Notes: generated from the sequence alone by a model not told the origin. A stretch of 64,000 bases of DNA from Lachnospiraceae bacterium (GCA_022767285.1 JALENY010000013.1:1-64000), one strand, 5' to 3'; shown: positions 16,387 through 25,431, counted from the stretch's first letter. Numbers and translations: made by a program.

Positions 16387-16544
16387 ACCCGAAGGGGTTC
16401 TGAACAGTTACCTCCTCCTCCCGTGCTTTGTAGTGTAGCTTCTTGCAAACAATTTTACAGCACAACGTAGAGAGTTGGAACACTTTCATTACTATTTGTG
16501 CCGCCAGCCAAAGCCGGCGGAATGGAGATTAATATGAGAAAAAG

Positions 16545-16578
16545 ACAGCGGGCATAGAGAATTTCTGCCCGTTGTTTT
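16545..16578 (+). terminator. Terminator of a lost or unseen upstream gene
   Basis: ACAGCGGGCA (16545-16554) pairs with TGCCCGTTGT (16566-16575) with one G-T pair, followed by TTT. It closely resembles the hairpin after the GH32 gene (25156-25183), so similar GCGGGC hairpins bracket the whole LacI-GH32 operon. Confidence 0.6.
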
Positions 16579-16650
16579 AATGTGAAATTTAAACCCCATT
16601 CCGAATATAAAATAATTATATTTAAAAAACAAATAATAATAAAATAATTA

Positions 16651-16679
16651 TTGACATATTATTTAATGGGATGTATAAT
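16651..16679 (+). promoter_or_regulatory. Consensus promoter of the LacI operon
   Basis: TTGACA (16651-16656), a 17-base spacer and TATAAT (16674-16679): both hexamers match the vegetative consensus fully. It predicts a leader of about 160 bases before the lacI-type start. Confidence 0.75.
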
Positions 16680-16789
16680 AAATTTAACAAATAAAAAGAA
16701 AAAGCAAATGATTAATTGGTTAAATTGTAGAAAACACATAATTAATGCTGGTAAAACTTGAATTGCGTCGAATCTGTTTTTCTGATAAA

Positions 16790-16828
16790 ATCAAATAATA
16801 TAGGGCGTTATATCATATAATATTTGAT
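16790..16828 (+). promoter_or_regulatory. Candidate LacI autoregulatory operator
   Basis: ATCAAATAATATA (16790-16802) and TATAATATTTGAT (16816-16828) are inverted copies with one mismatch in 13, ending 15 bases before the lacI-type ATG. The position downstream of the promoter would allow a roadblock. The spacing is wider than a classic LacI half-site pair, so this is tentative. Confidence 0.4.
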
Positions 16829-16843
16829 TAAGGAGAAAATAAT

Positions 16844-17827
16844 ATGGCAACGATTAAGGAAGTAGCAGAATTGGCAAATGTATCTGTGCCGACAGTGTAT
16901 AAGGTGTTTGATGAAAATTATACAACAACGGATGAAATTAGAAAAAGGGTATTAAAAGCATCAAAGGAGTTGGATTACAGACCAAGAAAAAATCGGAAAA
17001 CTTACAGAGACGGTAAAACAGTTGCAATTATTTATAATGAATTTATAAATTCATTTAATAACTATATAACTCGGGGAGTGTCGAATGAACTGGAACGGTA
17101 TGGTTATCGGCTGATTGTGTTCCATGATGATGAAATTGTTGCACAGGATGATAAAAATGTAAAGCAGATTCAGTCCATGGGGGCAGATGCACTTATTTTT
17201 ACGCCTGTATCAGATGAAAAACAAGAGGCGATACTTGAACTTGTAGAGAAAAAATTTCCTATGATACAGCTTTTTCGGACAGTATATTCAAATATAGATA
17301 CAATCCAGTTTAACGATGAACTGGGGACATATCTTGCAACCAGTTATCTTTTGAAAAATGGCCACAGGAAAATTATGCTGGCATCTCGCACAGACAGAAG
17401 TGAATTAATCCGCAAACCGGGCTATTATCGGGCGTTTGAGGAAATGGGGCTTGAGGTAGATAAACGGTATTTATATACGCTTAATTATGTAAACAGCGTG
17501 AAACAGATGGTGAAAGAAAAAATACTTAAGGAAAAACCCACTGCAATTATTGCTGTTAGCGAGGCAATGTGTGCAACGATTATATTAGCGCTGAGAGAGC
17601 TGCATTTGTCGATACCAGACGATGTCAGTCTTATCTCATATGACGATTATCCGTGGATGGAGGCGTTTGGGATTACAGCGGTCTCACATCCGTTTAGCAA
17701 AGTCAGTTCGATTATATCAAGACTGATTGTGGAACAGCTTACAAAATCATCTTCGGATGACTGGATCCCCTCTTCTTTTATGATAGATCCGAGCCTTAAA
17801 GTAAGAGATTCCGTAAAAATGATATAA
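16844..17827 (+). CDS. LacI-family transcriptional regulator
   Basis: The 327-residue protein has the N-terminal LacI helix-turn-helix (ATIKEVAELANVSVPTVYKV) with hinge up to about residue 60, and a periplasmic-binding-protein-like sensor domain after it (VSLISYDDYPWMEAFGITAV near the C-terminus). The length is normal. AAGGAG precedes the ATG. The dehydratase, dehydrogenase, transporter and GH32 genes follow on the same strand, so it is the likely sugar-responsive repressor of this operon. The hinge helix lacks the usual clear L-P-AR pattern (it reads YRPRKNRK), which may change its operator preference. Confidence 0.9.
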   Translation: MATIKEVAELANVSVPTVYKVFDENYTTTDEIRKRVLKASKELDYRPRKNRKTYRDGKTVAIIYNEFINSFNNYITRGVSNELERYGYRLIVFHDDEIVAQDDKNVKQIQSMGADALIFTPVSDEKQEAILELVEKKFPMIQLFRTVYSNIDTIQFNDELGTYLATSYLLKNGHRKIMLASRTDRSELIRKPGYYRAFEEMGLEVDKRYLYTLNYVNSVKQMVKEKILKEKPTAIIAVSEAMCATIILALRELHLSIPDDVSLISYDDYPWMEAFGITAVSHPFSKVSSIISRLIVEQLTKSSSDDWIPSSFMIDPSLKVRDSVKMI

Positions 17828-17895
17828 ACTGCCGTACAGACTGAACTTCGGGAGAACACAGGGGGACAAGCCTGAGATGGCGGAAAGGAGAAAAA

Positions 17896-19008
17896 ATGAT
17901 CATCACAAAAATTGAACCTATCAAACTCCGTTATTACCCTCAGAATCCTCTGAGAGACGGACTTGCGCGAATCCCAAGCCGAGATGTATTTCTTCTGAAA
18001 ATTGAAACAGATGAAGAAATATATGGCATAGGAGAAGGCTTCGCGCTCGGATGCCTGGATTCGGTCGCAGCGTATACCGAGGAGTGCCTTGCACCTCTTC
18101 TTATAGGCAGTAACCCTCTGGAAATCACAGGTTTGTGGAACCGTATTTATCAGCAGACATTCCGCTTTGGAAAACGAGGTCTTGGAATTGCTGCTTTGAG
18201 TGCGGTGGATATCGCCTTGTGGGATATTCTTGGGAAGAAAGCCGGGCTTCCGGTATGTTGTCTTCTGGGGAGGGCCCATGACTGTATTTATCCCTACGCA
18301 AGTGCGGGATACTATGCGCAGGGAAAAACAATAGAGGATCTTAAGAAAGAGGCGGAGGGATATAAAGCTCGCGGGTTCAAAATGATGAAAATGAAGGTGG
18401 GAGGAGCGCGGCCGAACGAAGACATGGAGAGAGTTGCAGCAGTTCGGGAAGTTCTGGGAACGGATGTTAAGCTCGCTGTTGATGCAAATAATTCATGGGA
18501 TTATCAGACAGCTGTGAAAATGGCCCGTTTTTTTGAAACACAGGACGTGTTTTTCCTGGAGGAACCCCTGTCGTCCGATTTTTGGGAAGAGAGCGCCAGA
18601 TTAGCTGCGGAAGTGGATATCCCGATTGCAGGATACGAGACAGAGCTTACTTTGCATGGGCTTAAACCGTTTATTGTACATAATGGCGTAGATATTGTGC
18701 AGACAGATGTGATATGGACGGGAGGGATAAGTGAAGCCAGAAGGATCGCCATGTTGGCGGAGACCTGGGGAAAGATGACAGTTATGCATTTTTCTGCTTC
18801 TATGGTATCTCTTGCGGCAAATCTTCAGCTGGCGTTGAGCATAAATAGTTCGAAATATATCGAGTATACTTTGGATGAAAATCCCTTGAGGGACAGATTA
18901 TCAAAAACACCTGTATTAATGAAAGATGGAGTTGTAAAAGTGCCAGATCTTCCAGGTATAGGAGTGGATTTGGACTGGGATGTTGTTAAGGAATTTCAGG
19001 TTCAATAA
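17896..19008 (+). CDS. Enolase-superfamily (mandelate racemase-type) sugar-acid dehydratase or epimerase
   Basis: The 370-residue protein has the N-terminal capping domain and C-terminal barrel of the MR/MLE group. Metal ligands are readable: D196 (VDANNSW), E222 (LEEPL) and E248 (GYETE). The acid/base residues are a K165-x-K167 pair (MKMKVGG) and H298 (MHFSAS) with its partner D271 (TDVIWTGG). A K-x-K plus His-Asp dyad is the mandelate-racemase-subgroup arrangement seen in acid-sugar dehydratases. GGAAAGGAG precedes the ATG. It lies in a LacI operon with an aldehyde dehydrogenase and GH32 enzyme. The acid-sugar substrate cannot be named. Confidence 0.85.
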   Translation: MIITKIEPIKLRYYPQNPLRDGLARIPSRDVFLLKIETDEEIYGIGEGFALGCLDSVAAYTEECLAPLLIGSNPLEITGLWNRIYQQTFRFGKRGLGIAALSAVDIALWDILGKKAGLPVCCLLGRAHDCIYPYASAGYYAQGKTIEDLKKEAEGYKARGFKMMKMKVGGARPNEDMERVAAVREVLGTDVKLAVDANNSWDYQTAVKMARFFETQDVFFLEEPLSSDFWEESARLAAEVDIPIAGYETELTLHGLKPFIVHNGVDIVQTDVIWTGGISEARRIAMLAETWGKMTVMHFSASMVSLAANLQLALSINSSKYIEYTLDENPLRDRLSKTPVLMKDGVVKVPDLPGIGVDLDWDVVKEFQVQ

Positions 19009-19022
19009 GGAGGCTGCATCGA

Positions 19023-20447
19023 ATGAAAATGTTGTTGAATGGGAAAAAAGTCGGGACAGAGAGAAGAGAAGAAATTATTGTCATAAATCCGTACACTCAT
19101 GAAGAAATTGACCGTGTGCCGTGCGCGGACTTGAATGATATCGATACAGCTCTGGAATGCGCCCGGGAAGGTGCGAGAAAGTGGGGGAGAGTACCTGTGT
19201 TGGAACGGGTCAGAATCCTGGAGAAAGTATCTTCTAAAATTGCGGAGAGAAAAAAGGATATTGCGCTGCTTCTTTCAAAAGAGGCAGGGAAGATTTATGC
19301 ACAGGCCGAGGAGGAAGTTAATCATGCGATTGGATTGTTTAAAGAGTACGCAAACAGACTGAGATACGATTATGATTCTGTGCTGCCGGCAAATGAAGAT
19401 ATGATTATCGTTACCCGAGAGCCGCTGGGGGTTGTGGCATGTATTTTGCCGTTCAATTTTCCTGTCGAACTCTATGCTCAAAAAGTTGCCCCTGCTTTGG
19501 CAGCAGGGAATGCCGTTATAATAAAACCATCTGTTGAGACACCGCTTTCATCGATTTATCTCTCGGAATTGATAATAGAATGTGGGATAGAGCCAAAAGC
19601 ACTGCAGGTAATTACTGGACATGGATCTATAGTCGGAAGTGCGCTTGCATCATCAGATAAAATAGATGCGGTGAGTATGACGGGAAGTACAGAGGCAGGG
19701 ATTTCTATATATGTTTCGGCAGCAAAGAATCTATCCCGGTGTTTCCTGGAACTTGGGGGAAATGACCCTTTGATTATTTTTGATGATGTGGATCTGGATA
19801 AGGCAGTAACAGAAGCGATAAATGGAAGAATTATCCATGCCGGGCAGGCGTGCTGTTCTTCGAAAAGGTTTATTGTCCAGGAAAACATTTATGATGAATT
19901 TGCCAAATGTCTTGCAGAACGCCTGAAACGGATGAAGATTGGAAATCCTCTGGATCAAAACAGCAAGATTGGACCGTTGATTAATGAGAGGGCAGCACAA
20001 AGAGTTGAGGAAATTGTAAATTTAACGGTAAAAGCCGGAGCATGCTGTTTGTGTGGCGGCAGAAGATTTGACGAAAACTTTTTTGAACCGACAGTGCTTA
20101 CAGGGGTTACCCCGGATATGGATATCGCTCAAAATCTTGAAGTATTTGGACCGGTATTCCCTTTGATCAAATTTAAATCAGAGGAACAGGCGGTTGCGAT
20201 TGCCGACAACTGCACATACGGGCTCTCGAGCGGCGTTATTTCAGGAGAGGTACAACGCGCGATAAGGGTTGCACGGCAGTTAGACGCAGGAAACTGTACG
20301 ATTAATGGAACAGGTCTGTATCGTACACATGATATGCCATTTGGTGGACACAGAAAAAGTGGGCTTGGCACGGAGGGGCTATATGCTACGTTGGATGAAT
20401 TTACGAAGACAAAGACGTATGTGTGGAAAGGGGTTACGATCGGATGA
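19023..20447 (+). CDS. NAD(P)-dependent aldehyde dehydrogenase
   Basis: The 474-residue protein is a complete aldehyde dehydrogenase: the cofactor fold has FNFPVELYAQKVAPAL and TGSTEAG, the general base is E243 (LELGGNDP), and the catalytic cysteine is C277 (HAGQACCSSKR), the usual 34 residues apart. It is close to the lactaldehyde/glycolaldehyde and semialdehyde dehydrogenase groups. It follows the dehydratase by 14 bases with AAGGAGG, so the two probably act in sequence, for instance oxidising an aldehyde formed from the acid-sugar route. Its stop overlaps the next gene's ATG. The substrate is not predictable from sequence. Confidence 0.88.
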   Translation: MKMLLNGKKVGTERREEIIVINPYTHEEIDRVPCADLNDIDTALECAREGARKWGRVPVLERVRILEKVSSKIAERKKDIALLLSKEAGKIYAQAEEEVNHAIGLFKEYANRLRYDYDSVLPANEDMIIVTREPLGVVACILPFNFPVELYAQKVAPALAAGNAVIIKPSVETPLSSIYLSELIIECGIEPKALQVITGHGSIVGSALASSDKIDAVSMTGSTEAGISIYVSAAKNLSRCFLELGGNDPLIIFDDVDLDKAVTEAINGRIIHAGQACCSSKRFIVQENIYDEFAKCLAERLKRMKIGNPLDQNSKIGPLINERAAQRVEEIVNLTVKAGACCLCGGRRFDENFFEPTVLTGVTPDMDIAQNLEVFGPVFPLIKFKSEEQAVAIADNCTYGLSSGVISGEVQRAIRVARQLDAGNCTINGTGLYRTHDMPFGGHRKSGLGTEGLYATLDEFTKTKTYVWKGVTIG

Positions 20448-21340
20448 AGGTGCTGAAGGAACGAAAGCGCAGACAAAGGGAAAGAATGTATGACTGTGTG
20501 TTTGTCGGACCTGCTCTTATAATATTTCTTATTTTTGTACTTCTGCCTTTTCTGATGAGCGTAATTCTTTCATTTACATCATGGAATGGACAGACGGTGC
20601 CGGAATGGACGGGACTTTCAAATTATAAGCTGATATTCAGCGGGACAGACTCGTTTGGCCGGAATTTATGGTTCACTGCTAAATATGCATTTATGTATGT
20701 AGTGTCCGTAAACATTCTTGGGCTCGTATTTGCAGTGCTTTTGACAAATAAATTTGTGAAATTCAGAAATCTTTCCAGAACGATGATAATCCTTCCATAT
20801 ATGGTAAGCGGACTTGTGCTTGGGTTCATCTGGCAATTCATATTTAATAAGGTCTTTCCTCAGATAGGAATGGCAATGAACAGTGATCTGCTGAAGACAT
20901 CTTGGCTGGCTACACCGAAAATGGCGTTTTATGCACTGGTCATTGTGAGTGTCTGGCAGATGGCCGGGTATGTAATGTTTATTTATATTGCCGCTTTGCT
21001 GAATATACCGTCTGAACTGGTCGAATCAGCGCAGCTTGACGGGGCAGGGGGATTTCAGATATTCAGAAAAGTGAAATTGCCTCTGATCATGCCGGCAGTT
21101 ACAATCGGATTGTTTTATGCAGCAAATACAGCATTTAAAGTTTTTGATGTGAATTTTGCGCTGACAAACGGCGGACCTGCAAATTCTACTGTTTCAGCAG
21201 CGATGGATATTTATTACGAGGCATTTGCAAGATCAAACCATGGTCTTGGTTGTGCGAAATCGACCATATTTTTCGTGGTTGTAGCAGTTCTTACATTTGT
21301 TCAGCTTAAGTTTACACAGAGCAAGGAGGTGCAGATGTGA
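20444..21340 (+). CDS. CUT1 ABC transporter permease, MalF/UgpA type
   Basis: The 298-residue membrane protein starts at an ATG overlapping the aldehyde dehydrogenase stop (ATGA) with AAAGGGG ten bases before. It shows six hydrophobic helices and an EAA-type loop (LVESAQLDGAGGFQIFRKV) for ATPase contact. A basic N-terminus (KERKRRQRERM) orients it. It pairs with the next gene to form the channel of the sugar importer in this operon. No ATPase gene is present. Confidence 0.87.
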   Translation: MKVLKERKRRQRERMYDCVFVGPALIIFLIFVLLPFLMSVILSFTSWNGQTVPEWTGLSNYKLIFSGTDSFGRNLWFTAKYAFMYVVSVNILGLVFAVLLTNKFVKFRNLSRTMIILPYMVSGLVLGFIWQFIFNKVFPQIGMAMNSDLLKTSWLATPKMAFYALVIVSVWQMAGYVMFIYIAALLNIPSELVESAQLDGAGGFQIFRKVKLPLIMPAVTIGLFYAANTAFKVFDVNFALTNGGPANSTVSAAMDIYYEAFARSNHGLGCAKSTIFFVVVAVLTFVQLKFTQSKEVQM

Positions 21341-22176
21341 GGAGGAAACATACAAAACATGTAATAAAAACCTGGATTCTGAGTGTCACAGCTTTTACTG
21401 TTGGAATTGTATTAGTATCTCCTCTGTACCTGGTTTTTGTCAATTCTGTAAAACCGGTAAGAGAGATATATCTGTCTCCACTTGGGCTCCCCAAGGAGAT
21501 TAGCTGGGACAATTTCGGGCGTGTGATGGAGCAGATTAATTTCGGGCAGGCATTAAAGAACTCTCTGTTTTTTGCTGTATTTGGTGTTGCGGGGCTGCTG
21601 GTCATATGTTCAATGGCTGCATACAGACTTGTCAGACATAGGACCAGAGTGAATAAATTTGTTTATCTTTTGCTTGTTTCATCAATCCTTGTTCCTTTTC
21701 AGACTGTCATGATACCGCTTATAAAGATAATGGCTTCAATAGGGCTGTACAATACCAGGCTTGGGGTTCTCCTTGCATATTACGGGTATGGGATACCGTT
21801 TGCGGTCTTTCTTTTTTCTGGGTTCTTGAACAGTATTCCCAGGGAGATTGAGGATGCTGCGCTGATAGATGGGGGATCGCCGCTTCAGGTATACCGTTGT
21901 ATTATCCTTCCGCTGCTGAAACCTATTTGCGTGACAGTTGCTGTACTTGATGTGCTATGGATATATAATGATTTTCTGCTCCCATTTGTGCTGATATCAG
22001 ATAATGAACTGCGAACGTTGCCTTTGGTTATGTATACGTTTTTTACTGCGTATGAAAGGCCCTGGGACCTCGCAATGGCATCACTTACGATGGTTCTTAC
22101 ACCGGCAATTATTATGTTTGTAATTTTACAAAAACAGATTACAGGAGGAATTGTATCAGGTGCTGTCAAGGGATAG
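21337..22176 (+). CDS. CUT1 ABC transporter permease, MalG/UgpE type
   Basis: The 279-residue permease uses a GTG start whose last bases overlap the previous stop (GTGA), with AAGGAGG seven bases upstream, so coupling is likely. It has a single N-terminal helix, the EAA loop IEDAALIDGGSPLQVYRCI and the C-terminal GAVKG ending of MalG-type subunits. It forms the second half of the importer whose binding protein follows. In this operon the permeases precede the binding protein, the reverse of the other two CUT1 operons in the window. Confidence 0.87.
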   Translation: MRRKHTKHVIKTWILSVTAFTVGIVLVSPLYLVFVNSVKPVREIYLSPLGLPKEISWDNFGRVMEQINFGQALKNSLFFAVFGVAGLLVICSMAAYRLVRHRTRVNKFVYLLLVSSILVPFQTVMIPLIKIMASIGLYNTRLGVLLAYYGYGIPFAVFLFSGFLNSIPREIEDAALIDGGSPLQVYRCIILPLLKPICVTVAVLDVLWIYNDFLLPFVLISDNELRTLPLVMYTFFTAYERPWDLAMASLTMVLTPAIIMFVILQKQITGGIVSGAVKG

Positions 22177-22212
22177 TACCCATGTAATGGGAGTACGCAC
22201 AGGACCATAAGT

Positions 22213-22241
22213 GTCTGGCGTAAAGCAGCTGCACGTCAGAC
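22213..22241 (+). terminator. Hairpin between permease and binding-protein genes
   Basis: GTCTGGCGT (22213-22221) pairs with ACGTCAGAC (22233-22241), with one G-T pair. No T tract follows, so it is more likely an mRNA processing or stabilising element protecting the 5' side of the binding-protein message than a terminator. Confidence 0.4.
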
Positions 22242-22288
22242 GCCCAGGAACCTGATGCTCCAAATAAGATTAAGGAGGTATTAATGAC

Positions 22289-23584
22289 ATGAAAAAACTG
22301 GTTTCAATTGTGCTTACAGGTATAATGTGTATTTCTCTGGCAGGATGTGCGGGAAATCAGAAAGCGGAAAATCAGAAAGCGGAAAATCCTGATTCTGGCG
22401 AGGAAAGTACAGAGGTTACAATTAAAATTATGAGCTGGCTCGCGGATCCGGTAGAGAGCGGAATCGAAAAGATGAATCAGGAATTTATGGAAGAGCATCC
22501 GGGCGTGACTATTGAGTATGAAGCTGTAACGGGGGATGATTACAGAACAGTGCTTCAGACTCGCTTTGCATCCGGCGACGGACCGGATATCTTTATGAAT
22601 GCCGGTTATAGCTGGCTTGACACGTTTCAACAGTATATGTCCCCGATTACGGATGAGGAGTGGGCGCAGTATCTTCCGGAGGCCTCAAAACAGCGATGGG
22701 GATCGGACGGGGAGTATTATGGATTCCCAATCAACCTTCAAAGTATAAGTTACGTCTATAATAAGGACATGTTTGAAGAGGCGGGGATCAGTGAACTGCC
22801 GGATACCTTTGAGGAGTTGCAGGATGCATGTGAAAAGCTTGAAGCAATCGGTGTTACTCCGTTTGGTATACCGGGAGCCCTAACAGCTCGGCTTGCGCAC
22901 TCGTTTAATGTTGCGCTTGGACATCATGATGATCCAATTGCTTTTATTCAGCAGCTGAGGTCTGGTAAAGCCACCTGTGCTGAGGATGAAGCATTTAATC
23001 AATGGGCGGATTTCTTTGAATATACGATCCAGCATAGTACAGACGATGTCTTGACATGTGATGATGATGCAATTTATACATTGTTTGCAACTGAACAGGT
23101 GGCTATGATCCAGGCGGGGAGCTGGTGTGAAAGCGCACTGAAAGAAATTAATCCAGATTTAAATATCGGTATTATACCTATGTCAATTAATAATAATGCA
23201 GATGAAAATTTCATAGCCGGAGATGCGGCAGACGGATTTTCAATTGCGGAAAATGAGAACACCGAGCTGTCTAAGGAACTCGTGGCTTACTGGGCGCTGT
23301 CTGATACCGGGGTGAATATTTTTAAAGAATATCAGATGATACCTGCTATGGCAAACTGTAAATATGATGCTTCTGAACTCGGACAGATACTTGAGGAAGC
23401 TGACCAGTATTTCAAAAACGGAGAGTATTTTGGATGGTATTGGTATGCATTTCCAGACTTGACAGCAGATTTGCAGTTTGGTGCTATTATGCAGTCTTTT
23501 ATTTCAGGCTCGATAGATAAACAGGAAATGCTTGATCAGTTTGATATAAAAATAACGGAGTTGGAGGCGAAGGCGCAGAAGTAA
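22289..23584 (+). CDS. CUT1 ABC transporter substrate-binding lipoprotein
   Basis: The 431-residue family-1 solute-binding protein has a signal sequence ending in the lipobox SLAGC and an acidic linker containing a tandem NQKAE repeat before the mature domain. GGAGG precedes the ATG by ten bases. It captures the saccharide for the two upstream permeases. The GH32 gene directly after it suggests a fructose-containing oligosaccharide as ligand. No ATPase is encoded nearby. Confidence 0.86.
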   Translation: MKKLVSIVLTGIMCISLAGCAGNQKAENQKAENPDSGEESTEVTIKIMSWLADPVESGIEKMNQEFMEEHPGVTIEYEAVTGDDYRTVLQTRFASGDGPDIFMNAGYSWLDTFQQYMSPITDEEWAQYLPEASKQRWGSDGEYYGFPINLQSISYVYNKDMFEEAGISELPDTFEELQDACEKLEAIGVTPFGIPGALTARLAHSFNVALGHHDDPIAFIQQLRSGKATCAEDEAFNQWADFFEYTIQHSTDDVLTCDDDAIYTLFATEQVAMIQAGSWCESALKEINPDLNIGIIPMSINNNADENFIAGDAADGFSIAENENTELSKELVAYWALSDTGVNIFKEYQMIPAMANCKYDASELGQILEEADQYFKNGEYFGWYWYAFPDLTADLQFGAIMQSFISGSIDKQEMLDQFDIKITELEAKAQK

Positions 23585-23614
23585 CGCTGGAGGAAATAGC
23601 AGAATTGTGAAAAG

Positions 23615-23636
23615 GGGCAGCCGGAATCGGCTGCCC
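23615..23636 (+). terminator. Intra-operon hairpin after binding-protein gene
   Basis: GGGCAGCCG and CGGCTGCCC form a perfect 9-bp stem with a GAAT loop. No T tract follows. It lies between binding-protein and GH32 genes and probably stabilises the upstream message or partly stops transcription. Confidence 0.5.
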
Positions 23637-23662
23637 TGATAACTGAAAGGAGAACATAAGAA

Positions 23663-25102
23663 ATGTTTACGAGAAAAATGACACCACTACGCCCGGTTTT
23701 TCACTTCACTGCACCGTATGGCTGGATTAATGACCCTAATGGATTTTGTTATTTTAAGGGAATGTATCACCTGTTTTATCAGTACAATCCGCATGGATGT
23801 GAATGGAGCAAAATGTATTGGGGGCATGCAGTCAGCAAAGATCTTACTCACTGGGAAGACTTGCCGATTGCTTTGTATCCGGATCAGGAATATGATACGG
23901 ATGAAGTGGGGGGATGTTTTTCCGGAAGTGCGATCGTGCGCGGCGATCGGTTGTACGTTTTTTATACCGGGACATCAAGACATGGAAATATGTTGATACA
24001 GTCACAGTGTATGGCGTATTCAGATGACGGGATTAAATTTGAAAAATACACGGGGAATCCGGTCGTGCCCCATCCACCGGCTCATGAAGGGGAGGTTTCT
24101 AACTTCCGTGATCCGAAAGTTATACAGGCAGAAGATAAATATTATATGGTAGTAGGCTCTACAACAGGAGGGCTAAAGGTAGGGGACGGAAGGATTTTTC
24201 TATATGAATCAGATGATTTGATGCACTGGCGTTATAAAGGAATCCTCCTGAAATGCAACGGAGAGTGGACATCGATGTGTGAGTGCCCGGATCTTTTTCC
24301 TCTTGGAAATAAGTGGGTGCTTCTATTTTCACTGATGCATTCGATTAATGCGGAAAAGACAGTTTATGCAGTAGGGGATATGGATTTCGAAAAATGCAAA
24401 TTTACAATTGAAACAACTGGAGAACTTGACTATGGTATGGACTATTATGCAGCGCAGACAATGCTCGATCCAAAGGGAAGACGTCTTGTAACTGCATGGC
24501 AAAACAGTTGGGAATGGCTGCCTTGGTTTAATGATTTTGGAAGGACTGAGCAGGAAAACTGGCGCGGGTCCCTGAGCTATCCGCGGGAAATCAGTCTGGG
24601 AGAGGACGGGAAGCTTCGAGTATATCCTGTAGAAGAGCTTCAGACGATTTTACATTCAGAGAATACGTATAAAGATTTGAATATAACGTCTGAAAGGACT
24701 ACAATTGCCTCCCCGGCATCTGGAGCGTACTGTTTGAAAATTCATATTAATATGTCTGAATGCCGGGCTAATGTATTGAAAATCGGAACAAAAGCATATG
24801 GGGATAAAGCCACAGTTATCAGTATAGACTTTGAAAAATGCTCAGTATCGCTCGACCGGAGAAATGGGGATGAAGTGTTTATCCCGAAAGGAAAAACAAC
24901 CTGTTTTTTTAACGGACTAAAAGAAACGGTCGAAATAATGGTTCTTGTTGATAAATGTACAGTGGAATTTTTTGTAAATAAAGGAGAAGCTGGAATGACG
25001 TGCACTGTATTTCCTGCGTCGGAAGAACAGAAATTATGGCTTCAGACACAAAAAGGTGATATTAGCATAGAAAAGCTGGATATTTCTGAAATCCATCTGT
25101 AA
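23663..25102 (+). CDS. GH32 beta-fructosidase (sucrose/fructan hydrolase)
   Basis: The 479-residue enzyme shows the three GH32 signatures: WINDPNG with nucleophile D24, FRDPKV with transition-state stabiliser D150, and MCECPDLF with acid/base E207. The five-bladed propeller is followed by a C-terminal beta-sandwich (about 330-479). There is no signal peptide, so it acts inside the cell on imported fructosides, whether phosphorylated or not. Because transport is by an ABC system rather than a PTS, a non-phosphorylated oligosaccharide is likelier. It ends the LacI operon. Sucrose-6-phosphate hydrolase, levanase or inulinase activity cannot be separated from sequence alone. Confidence 0.9.
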   Translation: MFTRKMTPLRPVFHFTAPYGWINDPNGFCYFKGMYHLFYQYNPHGCEWSKMYWGHAVSKDLTHWEDLPIALYPDQEYDTDEVGGCFSGSAIVRGDRLYVFYTGTSRHGNMLIQSQCMAYSDDGIKFEKYTGNPVVPHPPAHEGEVSNFRDPKVIQAEDKYYMVVGSTTGGLKVGDGRIFLYESDDLMHWRYKGILLKCNGEWTSMCECPDLFPLGNKWVLLFSLMHSINAEKTVYAVGDMDFEKCKFTIETTGELDYGMDYYAAQTMLDPKGRRLVTAWQNSWEWLPWFNDFGRTEQENWRGSLSYPREISLGEDGKLRVYPVEELQTILHSENTYKDLNITSERTTIASPASGAYCLKIHINMSECRANVLKIGTKAYGDKATVISIDFEKCSVSLDRRNGDEVFIPKGKTTCFFNGLKETVEIMVLVDKCTVEFFVNKGEAGMTCTVFPASEEQKLWLQTQKGDISIEKLDISEIHL

Positions 25103-25155
25103 GATTTGTATAGACATTATTAAGAGTAAAGAAGAGAAAGACATTGGATGGATGG

Positions 25156-25183
25156 GCAGCGGGCGGAGATTTCTGCCCGCTGC
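25156..25183 (+). terminator. Terminator hairpin of the LacI-GH32 operon
   Basis: GCAGCGGGC (25156-25164) pairs perfectly with GCCCGCTGC (25175-25183). The T tract is weak. It resembles the hairpin at 16545-16578 that precedes the operon. Confidence 0.6.
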
Positions 25184-25188
25184 TTGGA

Positions 25189-25317
25189 TCTTTGACAATC
25201 AATGCTTTGGCAGCGGCGGATGAGGTAATCATTGCGGTAAATCCACAGCTTCTGGCGATGATGGGATTTCAGGATTCTTTGAGGACAGTAATACTTTCAA
25301 TAATGAATATTCAATGA
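25189..25317 (+). pseudogene. Fragment of a ParA/Soj-type partition ATPase
   Basis: In one frame the DNA reads SLTINALAAADEVIIAV followed by NPQLLAMMGFQDSL, matching the middle of ParA-type ATPases carried by plasmids and integrative elements (the TINALAAAD strand after the Walker B region). No start, Walker A motif or C-terminus is present. It begins five bases after the GH32 terminator and stops at 25317. It is a relic of a mobile element, showing that the GH32 operon abuts old element DNA. Confidence 0.6.
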
Positions 25318-25431
25318 GAGCACCAGTTGGTGTTGGTTATGTTTTGGCAGAAAGGAAAACAGATAGGTGATTTGCATGTTAAAATTATCTCAAAATTAAA
25401 GATGCTTTTGCACGAAAATGATTGAATATTT

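Larger units (their letters stand above)
16387..16843 (+). other. Intergenic stretch: relic junction, terminator, promoter and operator of the LacI operon
   Basis: No gene is visible. After the transposase relic there is a GAACCC/GGGTTC hairpin at the break, a CCGCC/GGCGG hairpin and a terminator (16545-16578). The AT-rich leader of the lacI-type gene follows, with a consensus promoter and an inverted repeat. Confidence 0.6.
25103..25431. other. Intergenic stretch with terminator and ParA relic
   Basis: The stretch holds the GH32 terminator and, directly after it, a short piece of a ParA-type ATPase. About 110 bases follow up to the stop of the leftward Crp/Fnr gene, in which nothing is recognised. 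Confidence 0.6.
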
